Positions 46,335-54,243 of a DNA stretch of 64,000 nt are shown piece by piece. Made by a program: the position numbers and the translations under genes. How positions within the stretch are numbered: position 1 is the first letter of the stretch; every line of letters starts with the position of its first letter. This DNA is from Streptomyces lincolnensis. GTDB lineage: Bacteria; Actinomycetota; Actinomycetes; Streptomycetales; Streptomycetaceae. The notes beneath the pieces are model-generated. The model was not told where the DNA came from. It worked only from the letters and a program-made list of their open reading frames with translations, and made no database searches. The stretch covers positions 496,001 to 560,000 of the forward strand of contig NZ_JAIHON010000006.1 in NCBI RefSeq assembly GCF_021173675.1, given 5' to 3'.

Positions 46335-48707
46335 CTACGGCTGGCGGTAGTCAGGTCGCGAGGGGTCGCGGCGGTGCTGGCCACCGCCCCGCGGGTACGG
46401 CTGCGGGTGCGTGCCCTGCTGGTACGGCTGCTGGTAGGCGCCCTGGTCGTACTGCTGCTGCGGGGCGTCCTGCCGGTACTGCTGCGGCGCGGTGAACCCC
46501 GCGTACTGCGGCTGCTCCTCGGCGCGGTGGCGCGCGGGCTCGGCCTGGTCCGGGAGCGGGGCCGAGGGGCCGCGGCGGTCTCCGGAGACCTTGCCGGGCC
46601 ACCAGTTCCACTTGCCGAGCGCGGTCATCAGCGCCGGCAGGACGTAGATCCGGATGATGACGGCGTCCAGCAGGATGGCCGCCGCGAGGCCCACGCCGAG
46701 CTGCTTGAACTCGACCATGCTCAGCGTGCCGAAGATCGCGAACACCCCGACCATGACGATCGCGGCGCTGGTCACCACGCCCGCCGAGCGGGTGATGCCC
46801 TCGCGGACGGCGTCCTTCGTCGAGGCGCCCTCGGCGGCGGCCTCACGGATCCGGCTGACCACGAAGACGTGGTAGTCCATCGACAGGCCGAACAGCACCA
46901 CGAACAGGAAGAGCGGCAGCCAGGAGACGACCGCCCCCGAGCTGTGGAAGTCGAGGACGCCCTCGGCCCAGGTGTGCTGGAAGACGGCCACCAGCACACC
47001 GAACGCGGCGGCCGCGGAGAGCAGGTTCAGCAGGATCGCGGAGACGGCCACGGCCAGCGACCGGAAGATCAGCACCATGGTGACGAAGGTCAGCAGCAGG
47101 ACGAAGCCCACCACCCAGGGCATCCGCTCCTCCAGGTGACCGGTGAAGTCCACACCCTGGGCCACCTTGCCGCCGACCGCGCTCTCGGCGTCCGGCACGT
47201 CGGCCATGGCCTGCGGCACCCACTGGCGCAGCAGGTCCAGGGACTCACGGGCCCCGTCGCTCTTGGGCGCGTACGGCGTGCCCACGTCGACGGTGTGGAC
47301 CCGGCGGTCCGCCGACTCCTTGATCGTCGGGGTCGCGTCGTGCGCGAACAGCTTGTCGTCCGCCGTGCGTTCGAGCAGGCCCTTCAGCGCTCGTTGCACC
47401 TCCTCGGCCTCCCCGGCGGGCGCCCGGACGGCGACCTGGTGCACGGTGCCCTTGCTGGGGAAGGCGCCGGTCAGCCGGTCCATCGCCTGGACGACGGGGA
47501 TGTCCCGGGACAGGTCGTCGGAGCCCGGCTGCTTGAGCTTCATGTCGAGGGCCGGAGCGGCCAGCAGGAGCAGCGCGCCCACGGACACCACGAGCGTGAT
47601 GAGCGGCTTGGACAGCGCGGGGCGCAGCAGCGCGGGCCACACCCGTGACTCGCCGGAGCGCATGGTCAGCCGCCACAGGAAGGGCACCTTCGGCTTGTCG
47701 ACCCAGCGGCCCAGCTTGGCGAGCAGGGCGGGCAGCACGGTCAGCGAGGCCAGCACGGCGACCGCCACGACGATGATGGAGCCGGTGGCCAGGGAGGCGA
47801 AGGTCGCCTCGTTGGCCAGGTAGAGGCCGGCCATCGCCACGATCACGGTGGTGCCGGAGACCACGACGGTGTGCCCGGAGGTCTCCGCGGCGATCTCGAT
47901 CGCGTCGACGTGGGACTTGCCCGCGCGCCGTTCCTCACGTTCGCGCTTGAGGTAGAAGAGCGAGTAGTCCACGCCCACGGCCATGCCCATGAGCAGGATG
48001 ACGTTGCTCACCGCGCTGGTCTCGGGCAGCACGTGGGAGGCGAGCGTGGACAGTCCGATGGCCGCGCCGACGCAGGACAGCGCGAGGACCACGGGGACGC
48101 CCGCGGCGATGACCGTGCCGAAGACGACGAGCAGGATCAGCAGGGTCAGCGGCAGGCTGATGAGCTCGGCCTTCTTGAAGTCCTCGCCGAGCGTCTCCGA
48201 CAGCCCCTTGGCCGTCGATCCGGTGCCCACCTCGTCGACCCGCAGGCCCTCGTGGGCGTCCTGGACGGCGGCGCTGACGTCGAGCAGCGGCTGGACCCGC
48301 TGGTCGGCGTTCTCCGTGTCGCCCTTCATGGTCACCGGGACCAGCAGCGCCCTGCCGTTCGGCGAGGCGACCGGCTCGCCCACGCTCTCCACCCCGGACA
48401 GCGCCTTCATCCGCTTGACGACGTCCGCCGCGGCGGCCCGGCCGTCCGCCGGGTCGAGCCTCCCGCCGTCCGCGGCGGTGATCAGTACGTTCTCCTCGGC
48501 CTTCTCGGGGAAGTCGCCGGAGTGCACGATCTTGCCGGCGCGGCCCGACTCGCGGACCCCCGACTCCTCGTCGCTGATCGCGTTCGTGCCGGCCGCTCCG
48601 CCCAGGAAGAGGCACGCGGCGACGAACACGACCCACAGACCGATGGCGGACCACGGATGAGTGGCACTCCATCGCGCAATCCGTACCGTTGCCGGTTTCT
48701 TTCGCAC
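46335..48707 (-). CDS. MMPL/RND-family membrane transporter
   Basis: 790 aa. Two MMPL units, each with an N-terminal helix, a large extracellular domain and a helix bundle. Segments include WSAIGLWVVFVAACLFLGG near the start, LTLLILLVVFGTVIAAGVPVVL, MGMAVGVDYSLFYLKRERE (family-typical GxDYSLF) and its partner FGLSMDYHVFVVSRIREA in the second half. Such proteins export lipids and lipidated metabolites, so it is the best export candidate for the lipopeptide in this window. The C-terminus is a disordered Gln/Tyr/Pro tail (QQPYQQG-like repeats). GTG start with GGAAGGA upstream. Its promoter region is shared with the lysine cyclodeaminase gene and contains the phased operator array. Confidence 0.9.
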   Translation of the reverse strand: MRKKPATVRIARWSATHPWSAIGLWVVFVAACLFLGGAAGTNAISDEESGVRESGRAGKIVHSGDFPEKAEENVLITAADGGRLDPADGRAAAADVVKRMKALSGVESVGEPVASPNGRALLVPVTMKGDTENADQRVQPLLDVSAAVQDAHEGLRVDEVGTGSTAKGLSETLGEDFKKAELISLPLTLLILLVVFGTVIAAGVPVVLALSCVGAAIGLSTLASHVLPETSAVSNVILLMGMAVGVDYSLFYLKREREERRAGKSHVDAIEIAAETSGHTVVVSGTTVIVAMAGLYLANEATFASLATGSIIVVAVAVLASLTVLPALLAKLGRWVDKPKVPFLWRLTMRSGESRVWPALLRPALSKPLITLVVSVGALLLLAAPALDMKLKQPGSDDLSRDIPVVQAMDRLTGAFPSKGTVHQVAVRAPAGEAEEVQRALKGLLERTADDKLFAHDATPTIKESADRRVHTVDVGTPYAPKSDGARESLDLLRQWVPQAMADVPDAESAVGGKVAQGVDFTGHLEERMPWVVGFVLLLTFVTMVLIFRSLAVAVSAILLNLLSAAAAFGVLVAVFQHTWAEGVLDFHSSGAVVSWLPLFLFVVLFGLSMDYHVFVVSRIREAAAEGASTKDAVREGITRSAGVVTSAAIVMVGVFAIFGTLSMVEFKQLGVGLAAAILLDAVIIRIYVLPALMTALGKWNWWPGKVSGDRRGPSAPLPDQAEPARHRAEEQPQYAGFTAPQQYRQDAPQQQYDQGAYQQPYQQGTHPQPYPRGGGQHRRDPSRPDYRQP

Positions 48708-48843
48708 CTTGCTTCCTTCCGTTGCTGCAGGCCCGGCCCAGGAAGCCGGTCGGATCTCGACGGGAAGAAATCTAGGTCCGCCGACATGGGGGTGGATACG
48801 AGGTAAACCGTCGTGGTGATCGTTGCTTTCCGCAGGTTCGACA

Positions 48844-48905
48844 TACGGAAAACCGCAGGTGCGGCCCTGTGGGAAACCGCAGTGAGAAACCTGCGGAAAA
48901 CCGTA
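48844..48905. promoter_or_regulatory. Array of three palindromic operators, 24-bp phased
   Basis: Sites TACGG-AAAA-CCGCA (48844-48857), TGTGG-GAAA-CCGCA (48868-48881) and TGCGG-AAAA-CCGTA (48892-48905) have centres exactly 24 bp apart. The same palindrome with the same 24-bp spacing recurs at 52878-52915 in front of the dedA operon. The likeliest binding protein is the NarL-type response regulator encoded between the two regions; this is inferred, not shown. Confidence 0.65.
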
Positions 48906-48921
48906 CCGACTTGGGAAGTCC

Positions 48922-48950
48922 TTGACCAGTAAAACCCGGCCCGTTACGTT
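48922..48950 (+). promoter_or_regulatory. Candidate promoter of the lysine cyclodeaminase gene
   Basis: TTGACC, a 17-bp spacer and TACGTT form a reasonable vegetative-type promoter. Its -35 box begins 17 bp after the last operator of the array, a position suited to an activator. About 150 bp of leader precede the ATG. Confidence 0.45.
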
Positions 48951-49099
48951 CGAAGCGCGAATCTGCGGTCCCCGGAAAGGACGCGCAATGGCTTTCCGGG
49001 TTTAATTTTCCGCAGATCGCGGAGTGTAGCTCGTTACATGACCTGCGTACATTCCTTGGCATTTTGTTGCCGAGGTGTGAAGAAACTCGAGGGGAGAAA

Positions 49100-50125
49100 A
49101 TGGAGACCACGGTCCTCACCCGGCAGCATGTTGCCAAACTCGTCAAGGAGAGCGGTAACGATCGCTTCATGGACCGGATGATCGTCCGACTCAGGGAGGC
49201 GTTCACCGCGTCGGACACCGGTGTGACCCCGGCCCGGGACGGATTTCTCCGCGGCCCCGGAGACACGGCCATCCTCGAGTGGATGCCGCACCATGATCCG
49301 GGCCGTTCCATAACGATCAAGACGGTGGCCTACACGCCGTCGAACCCCACCACGTACCAGCTGCCCACCATCATCGGATCCCTCACCCGCTACGACGACG
49401 TGACGGGCCGTCTGCTGGCGCTGTGCGACGGCATCCTGCCCACCGCGATCCGCACCGGCGCGGCCTCGGCGATCGCCAGCGAGCTGCTGGCCCGCCCGGA
49501 CAGCAAGGTCCTGGGGCTGGTGGGCGCGGGCGCCCAGGCGGTGACCCAGGCGCACGCGCTCAGCCGGGTCTTCCCGCTGGAGCGGATCCTCGTGCACGAC
49601 ATCGAGCCGGCCCACGCGCGTTCCTTCGCCGACCGCGTGGACTTCCTCGGCCTCGACGTACGGGTCGCGGACCTCGCCGAGCTGGAGGCGGCGTCGGACA
49701 TCATCTGCACCGTCACCTCGGTCGGCGTCGGCGGGGGACCCGTGCTCAGCGGCGAGAACCTGCGGCCGCACGTGCACATCAACGCCATCGGCGCCGACCT
49801 GATCGGCAAGTTCGAGGTGCCCCGCGCGGTCCTGAAGTCGGCGTTCGTGACGCCGGACCACGTGGAGCAGGCGCTGCGCGAGGGGGAGTGCCAGCAGCTC
49901 GGGGCGGACGACCTCGGCCCCGACCTGATGACCCTGTGCGCCGACCCCCGGGCGGCGGCCCGCCACCGCGAGGGGGTGACCGTCTTCGACTCCACCGGCT
50001 TCGCGCTGGAGGATCATGTCGCCCTCGACGTCCTGCTCGAACTCGCAGAGGAGGCGGGCATCGGTGACCGGATCCAGGTGGAGCACCTGCCGGACGACGC
50101 CCTGAACCCGTACTCGTTCCAGTGA
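49100..50125 (+). CDS. pip: Lysine cyclodeaminase (pipecolate synthase)
   Basis: 341 aa, ornithine cyclodeaminase/mu-crystallin family; converts L-lysine to L-pipecolate with bound NAD. The sequence follows RapL of rapamycin biosynthesis closely as I recall it: EWMPHHDPG, TIKTVAYTP, LPTIIG, RTGAASAIAS, VGAGAQAVTQAHALSRVFPLERILVHDI (Rossmann region), CTVTSVGVGGGPV, EGECQQLGADDLGP, VFDSTGFALEDHVALDVL and the C-terminal NPYSFQ. RapL is the type member for pipecolate supply. Start ATG 49100 after GGGGAGA. It provides the substrate of adenylation domain 3, whose pocket is pipecolate-like, and is the equivalent of Pip in friulimicin. The gene is set apart from the main operon and shares its control region with the exporter gene. 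Confidence 0.92.
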   Translation: METTVLTRQHVAKLVKESGNDRFMDRMIVRLREAFTASDTGVTPARDGFLRGPGDTAILEWMPHHDPGRSITIKTVAYTPSNPTTYQLPTIIGSLTRYDDVTGRLLALCDGILPTAIRTGAASAIASELLARPDSKVLGLVGAGAQAVTQAHALSRVFPLERILVHDIEPAHARSFADRVDFLGLDVRVADLAELEAASDIICTVTSVGVGGGPVLSGENLRPHVHINAIGADLIGKFEVPRAVLKSAFVTPDHVEQALREGECQQLGADDLGPDLMTLCADPRAAARHREGVTVFDSTGFALEDHVALDVLLELAEEAGIGDRIQVEHLPDDALNPYSFQ

Positions 50126-50130
50126 CCGAG

Positions 50131-50170
50131 ACGACGTGCCGGGCGGCTGCCACGCCGTCCGGCACGTCGT
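50131..50170. terminator. Bidirectional terminator between cyclodeaminase and regulator genes
   Basis: Stem 50131-50146 with 50155-50170 (12 perfect pairs, then four more with one G-U), eight-base loop. It lies in the 60 bp between two convergent genes. Confidence 0.8.
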
Positions 50171-50185
50171 CCGGTACGTCGTCCG

Positions 50186-50830
50186 TCAGGACTCCAGATA
50201 CCGCAGTACGGCGAGGATCCGGCGGTTGTAGCCGGTGGTGTGCGCGAGTTCGAGCTTGTCGAAGATCATGTTGAGGTTCTTCTCGACCGTGCTCATGGAG
50301 ATGTGCAGCTTCTCGGAGATGGCCGCGTTGGTGTGCCCCTGGGCCAGCGTCTCCAGGACGCTGCGCTCGCGCGGGGTCAGCCGGGCCAGCGGGTCGCTGT
50401 GCGTCGTACGGATCACCAACTGCCGTACGACCTCCGGGTCGATGGCCGCGCCGCCGGCCTGGATGCGCTCCAGCGCGTCGAGGAACTCCTCCACCTGGGC
50501 GACCCGGTCCTTGAGGAGATAGCCGACCCGCTCCGCGTTGGAGGTCAGCAGCTGGGCCGCGTAGTTGCGCTCTATGTGCTGGGACAGCACCAGGACCCCG
50601 ACGCCGGGCCACCGCTTGCGGATCTCCAGCGCCGCCCGCAGCCCCTCGTCCGTGTGGGTGGGGGGCATCCGGATGTCGACGACGACCATGTCGGGGGTCC
50701 GGGCCTCGACCTCCCGCATCAGGGCGACGGCGTCCCCCACCGCGGCCAGGACCTCGTGCCCCTCCTCGGTGAGCAGCCGGACCAGCCCCTCTCGCAGCAG
50801 GGTCGAGTCCTCGGCCAGCATTACGCGCAC
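50186..50830 (-). CDS. NarL/LuxR-family response regulator
   Basis: 214 aa. The receiver domain has the acidic pair in VMLAEDS, the phosphoacceptor Asp52 in VVVDIRMPP, and the lysine in GYLLKDRV. The C-terminal LuxR helix-turn-helix begins LTPRERSVLETLAQGHTNAAISEKL and runs through STVEKNLNMIFDKL. The GTG start at 50830 overlaps the kinase gene by ten bases; an in-frame ATG at 50821 would cut into the first beta-strand. It forms a two-component system with the kinase. Because the kinase is cotranscribed with dedA, it is the prime candidate for the TGCGG-N4-CCGCA operators. TTA-free. Confidence 0.93.
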   Translation of the reverse strand: MRVMLAEDSTLLREGLVRLLTEEGHEVLAAVGDAVALMREVEARTPDMVVVDIRMPPTHTDEGLRAALEIRKRWPGVGVLVLSQHIERNYAAQLLTSNAERVGYLLKDRVAQVEEFLDALERIQAGGAAIDPEVVRQLVIRTTHSDPLARLTPRERSVLETLAQGHTNAAISEKLHISMSTVEKNLNMIFDKLELAHTTGYNRRILAVLRYLES

Positions 50831-52110
50831 GGCAGCTCCGCGGTGATCGTGGTGGGCCCCCCGAGGGGGCTGTGGACGTGCAGTCGGCCGTCCAGGGCGC
50901 CGACCCGGCTGTGCAGACCGGTCAGTCCGCTGCCGGTGGGATGCGCGCCGCCGACGCCGTTGTCCTCGATCCGGACGACGAGGACGGGGCCGTAGGCGCG
51001 GACGCTCACCAGGATCTGGGTGGCGGCCGAGTGCTTGGCGGCGTTGGTCACGGCCTCGGACACGACGAAGTACGCGGCCGTCTCGACGGAGGCGGGCAAC
51101 GGGTCGGTGAGGGCGAAGTCCATCCGGATGGGGATGCTGCACCGCTCGGACACCCCGGCCAGCGCCTCCTGCAGGCCCAGGTTGTCCAGCGCCGTCGGAT
51201 ACACCCGCCAGGCCACTTCCCGCAGTTCGGTCAGCACGTCCTGCGACTCCTTGTGGGCCTGGGCCAGCAGGCTGTCCGCCTGCTCGGGCGTGCGGCCCCG
51301 GCGGGCGCGTCCCAGGAGCATCGCCAGCGCCACCAGACGCTGCTGCACCCCGTCGTGCAGGTCCCGCTCGATGCGCCGGCGCTCGGTGTCCACGGCCTGC
51401 AGCACCGCCGCCCGGCTGGTGGCCAGTTCGTCGATGCGCCGCTGCATCAGCTCGCGTTCCGACGGACCGAAGTACTCGCGGGCCAGCCGCGCGTCGAACG
51501 CCTCCAGCGACACCAGGCCCTGGACGTCCAGGAAGAGCAGCACCCCGCCGAGCAGTCCCTGGGTGAGCAGCTCCCGCCACTCCAGGGTGCCCCGCGCGAG
51601 ACTGGCGACGAGCAGACCCGCCAGCACGGCACCGAAGCCGAGCAGACCGAGCACGACGGCGGTGATCAGACCGGCGTAGGTACGGGTGGCGAGGTAGCGC
51701 AGGATGCGGTGGTCGGGGACCGGGCGGTCGGGGAAGCTGTCCCCGAAGAAGAGCGAGCGGCGCCGGCGTTCGAGCCGGGTCAGTCGGCGGGCTCCGGCGG
51801 TCAGCACCACGAGGGCCTGGCGCCGGGTGCGCGGCCACAGCAGCAGCGGGCCGAGGAGGGTGCCGACGACGGCGAAGTACAGCAGCCCCAGAAGCGCGGT
51901 CGCACAGCCGGACAGGAGACCGGCGGCCCGCCGGGGCAACGCGGGCTGCGGCGTCGACGGAGGATCTCCTCCCGGTTGCGCGGGTCCGAGCGCCGTCGGG
52001 AGGGGCCGGGTGGTGAAGTCCGCCGAGTCCCCCTGCACGGTCGCCGAGACTAGTCGGGCGGCGCAGCCGGGGCAAGATCGCTCGACCGGGACGAGAAGGG
52101 GACCGGTCAC
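50821..52110 (-). CDS. Membrane sensor histidine kinase (HisKA_3 type)
   Basis: 429 aa. Membrane helices near residues 62-92, 144-171 and 181-199 with hardly any extracellular loop, so it may sense within the membrane, as LiaS-like kinases do. A coiled segment (EREL...DELATSRAAVLQAVD) leads to ERRRIERDLHDGVQQRLVALA with phosphoacceptor His252, then the ATPase domain ending DNGVGGAHPTGSGLTGLHSRV. The start is uncertain: GTG 52110 overlaps the dedA stop (GTGA) and suggests coupling, but the first 55 residues are Pro-rich with a lone CPGC and a later start is possible. The gene order dedA-kinase-regulator with both junctions overlapping indicates one transcript. Confidence 0.9.
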   Translation of the reverse strand: MTGPLLVPVERSCPGCAARLVSATVQGDSADFTTRPLPTALGPAQPGGDPPSTPQPALPRRAAGLLSGCATALLGLLYFAVVGTLLGPLLLWPRTRRQALVVLTAGARRLTRLERRRRSLFFGDSFPDRPVPDHRILRYLATRTYAGLITAVVLGLLGFGAVLAGLLVASLARGTLEWRELLTQGLLGGVLLFLDVQGLVSLEAFDARLAREYFGPSERELMQRRIDELATSRAAVLQAVDTERRRIERDLHDGVQQRLVALAMLLGRARRGRTPEQADSLLAQAHKESQDVLTELREVAWRVYPTALDNLGLQEALAGVSERCSIPIRMDFALTDPLPASVETAAYFVVSEAVTNAAKHSAATQILVSVRAYGPVLVVRIEDNGVGGAHPTGSGLTGLHSRVGALDGRLHVHSPLGGPTTITAELPCA

Positions 52111-52769
52111 GACGTACGGCGGTGCTGGGCGGAGCCGCGGGAGCGCAGGCGGATCACGACGTAGAGGGCCACGGCCACCACGACCAGGACGAGGACGACC
52201 TTGCTGATGACGCCGACGTAGGTCTCGACGAGGTCCCACTGGTCGCCCAGCCAGTAACCGGACAGCACGAGCACGGAGTTCCAGATCAGGCTGCCCAGGG
52301 TGGTGAGCAGCAGGAAGATCGGCATCGGCATGCGTTCCAGGCCGGCCGGCACGGAGATGAGGCTGCGGAAGATCGGCACCATGCGGCCGAAGAAGACGGC
52401 CTTGGTGCCGTGCTTGCGGAACCACTCCTCCGTCCGCTCCAGGTCGGAGACCTTCACCAGCGGCAGCCTGCCCCAGATCGCGTACATGCGGTCACGGCCG
52501 AACACCATGCCGATCCAGTAGAGGACGGCGGCGCCGACCACGGAGCCGAGCGTGGTCCAGAACAGGGCCGAGAACAGGCTGATGACACCCTGGCCGGCCG
52601 CGAAGCCGGTCAGCGGGAGGATGACCTCGCTGGGCAGCGGCGGGAAGAGGTTCTCCAGGGCGATGGCGAGACCCGCCCCGGGGCCGCCCATGGTGTCCAC
52701 GAGGTCGGCTGCCCATCCCGCGATTCCGCCGGCGGGCTCCTGGGGCAGAGCCAGGGTCATGAGGTCCAT
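52107..52769 (-). CDS. DedA-family membrane protein, probable undecaprenyl-phosphate translocase
   Basis: 220 aa. DedA signatures: ENLFPPLPSEVILPLTGF, FFGRMVPIFRSLISVPAG and GSLIWNSVLVLSGYWLG, with several membrane helices. Members such as UptA of Bacillus flip undecaprenyl phosphate back across the membrane, the lipid that amphomycin-type lipopeptides sequester. Loss of such transporters is known to sensitise cells to this drug class. Its presence beside this cluster, in one operon with a two-component system and behind a shared operator, points to self-protection. GGAG ribosome site eight bases before the ATG. The family call is strong; the lipid substrate in this organism is inferred. Confidence 0.88.
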   Translation of the reverse strand: MDLMTLALPQEPAGGIAGWAADLVDTMGGPGAGLAIALENLFPPLPSEVILPLTGFAAGQGVISLFSALFWTTLGSVVGAAVLYWIGMVFGRDRMYAIWGRLPLVKVSDLERTEEWFRKHGTKAVFFGRMVPIFRSLISVPAGLERMPMPIFLLLTTLGSLIWNSVLVLSGYWLGDQWDLVETYVGVISKVVLVLVVVAVALYVVIRLRSRGSAQHRRTS

Positions 52770-53094
52770 TCGAAGTCTCCAGGCTGCGGGACGTTCGCCG
52801 CGGACAGGTGCCGCGATCCATGGACCACGCTAGGAACCGGCAGATCAGCCCCGGTATGAGGATTGCCGTCGAACTTGTGCGGTTCTCCGCACCCCGCACC
52901 CTGCGGTTTTCCGCAGGGTGCGGGGCGGCGGCGGTGGCACGTTCCTGCGGGGCGGGCGGCCCGGGAGGCCCGCGGTGGCAGCAACGTGCCAGCGGCCGGA
53001 TTTCGTTGGCGCCCGAATTCCGGGCCCGGTTAGCCTCGCTCCATCGACCGTCAAGTGCCTTGGTACGAACGGCACTTGGCCCATGGGGAGAACC
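52770..53094. promoter_or_regulatory. Divergent regulatory region, dedA operon / GH3-HMGR operon
   Basis: 325 bp with no supportable gene; a frame from 52918 is open but has no coding character before the ATG at 53095. Contains the two operators at 52878-52915 and the 15-bp hairpin-forming repeat 52892-52925. On the leftward strand TTCGAC followed about 18 bp later by GCTGAT is a possible promoter for dedA, weakly supported. Confidence 0.6.
52878..52925. promoter_or_regulatory. Two palindromic operators, 24-bp phased, upstream of dedA
   Basis: TGCGG-TTCT-CCGCA (52878-52891) and TGCGG-TTTT-CCGCA (52902-52915) are perfect palindromes with centres 24 bp apart. The second sits inside a longer perfect 15-bp inverted repeat with a TTTT loop (52892-52925). 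About 110 bp separate the first site from the dedA ATG. Same motif and phasing as 48844-48905. Confidence 0.68.
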
Positions 53095-54243
53095 ATGTGG
53101 AGACAGGATCACCCGGTGGTCGGTGAACTGGTCGGTGAACTGGTCGTGGCACCGGTGACCATCACGCCCACGAAGCCGCTCACCCCCACCCACGTCAAGG
53201 GCCTGCTGTGGACGGACGTCCTGCTGAAGGCGAGCGCCCGGGTCGGCGGCGTACGCCTGGTCTGGAACAACCGCATGGCCACCGTCACCACCCAGGCGAC
53301 GGCCTTCTGGCACCACCTGGAGCTGACCGAGCCGGACACCGACTGGAGCCGCGAGTCGGACACCCGGATCGGCGAGCGGTACGTCCGCTTCCACGCCGAG
53401 CGTCGCGCGCCCGACCGCCGGGCCGTCCGGGAACGGCTGAGAAGGGCCGACGAGGACGGCTGGATCCATCCCGCCGGCCGGCGCATGCTCGACCTGTGGC
53501 GGGCCCAGCTGGACCACCTGGGCGTCGGGGACCTCGGGCTGGCCGCCGACCGCCCGCTGGCCACCGGCGCGCGGGCCATGATCGACACACTGGCCGAGCG
53601 GCGGCTGCTCGTGGACCACCGGCGCTTCGGCGGACCCGTCCATCTCGACGGCCCCCGCTGGGGGCTGCCGCTGCGTCAACTGGTCGACGGCGACGGGCAC
53701 CCCAACTACCTGCTGCCGATCCTGCGCGAGCTGATCCCGCTGATCCGCCCCGACCGGCTGTTCCTGCTCGTCCACGACGACGGCATCGCCGCCGACTATC
53801 TGCTGCTCGACCGCGTCCTGACCGAGTTCGGCGCCCGCACCCTGCGCCTCCCGCTGAGCCGGGTGCCCGTGGACGGCGCGTCGCGCTCCAGCCGGTACGG
53901 CGGCTGGCGGGGCGCGACCCTCGGCGAACTCGCCGCCACCTCCGGCACCGCGGACCGGGCCGCCTACCGGCTCGGGATGCGGCTGTACTTCGCCGGCACA
54001 CTGCACCGGCGCTCGGCCCAGCCGTTCCGCATGCACCTGCTGCGCCGCTGTGTGGGGCGCGCCGCCCGCCTGCTCGACAGGGCACCGGCCGGCCGCACGG
54101 ACCCCGCGCCGCCCCAGCTCACGGCGACCCTCGCCCGGCTGCGGGCCCAGCAGGGCTACGTCGACCCGTACCGCCTGACCGCCGCCCTGCTGGGCAGGCG
54201 CTCCGGCCCGCCGGCCCCCGAACTGCGGGGGATCTACACATGA
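53095..54243 (+). CDS. Unrecognised protein, first gene of the GH3-HMGR operon
   Basis: 382 aa; I do not recognise the family. Start ATG 53095 with GGGGAG five bases upstream. Visible features: ITPTKPLTPTHVKGLLWTDVLLKAS near the N-terminus, a central region rich in Arg/Asp/Leu, PNYLLPILRELIPLIRPDRLFLLVHDDGIAADYLLLDRVL, which looks like a Rossmann-type beta-alpha unit, and SRSSRYGGWRGATLGELA. No signal peptide or membrane helix. The THVKGL and SRSSRYGG segments are faintly like the nucleotide-binding motifs of class I synthetase folds, too weakly to assign. Its stop overlaps the next start (ATGA), so it belongs with the following genes. Confidence 0.75.
   Translation: MWRQDHPVVGELVGELVVAPVTITPTKPLTPTHVKGLLWTDVLLKASARVGGVRLVWNNRMATVTTQATAFWHHLELTEPDTDWSRESDTRIGERYVRFHAERRAPDRRAVRERLRRADEDGWIHPAGRRMLDLWRAQLDHLGVGDLGLAADRPLATGARAMIDTLAERRLLVDHRRFGGPVHLDGPRWGLPLRQLVDGDGHPNYLLPILRELIPLIRPDRLFLLVHDDGIAADYLLLDRVLTEFGARTLRLPLSRVPVDGASRSSRYGGWRGATLGELAATSGTADRAAYRLGMRLYFAGTLHRRSAQPFRMHLLRRCVGRAARLLDRAPAGRTDPAPPQLTATLARLRAQQGYVDPYRLTAALLGRRSGPPAPELRGIYT

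Larger units (their letters stand above)
48708..49099. promoter_or_regulatory. Divergent regulatory region, exporter / lysine cyclodeaminase
   Basis: 392 bp without a gene and clearly lower in GC than its surroundings. It holds the phased TGCGG-N4-CCGCA array (48844-48905), a likely promoter for the cyclodeaminase (48922-48950) and isolated half-sites (CCGCA at 48830-48834 and 49010-49014; TGCGG at 48963-48967). The exporter promoter is probably in 48710-48840, but I cannot place it. Confidence 0.7.

Noticed and set aside
48961..49017. ATCTGCGG (48961) and CCGCAGAT (49010) as a sixth operator or terminator
   Set aside because: The arms are 41 bp apart, off the 24-bp phase and too far apart for a strong hairpin; kept only as half-sites.
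52918..53094. N-terminal extension of the gene at 53095 back to 52918
   Set aside because: The stretch is Gly/Arg-rich low-complexity translation overlapping the operator region; the ATG at 53095 has a good ribosome site.
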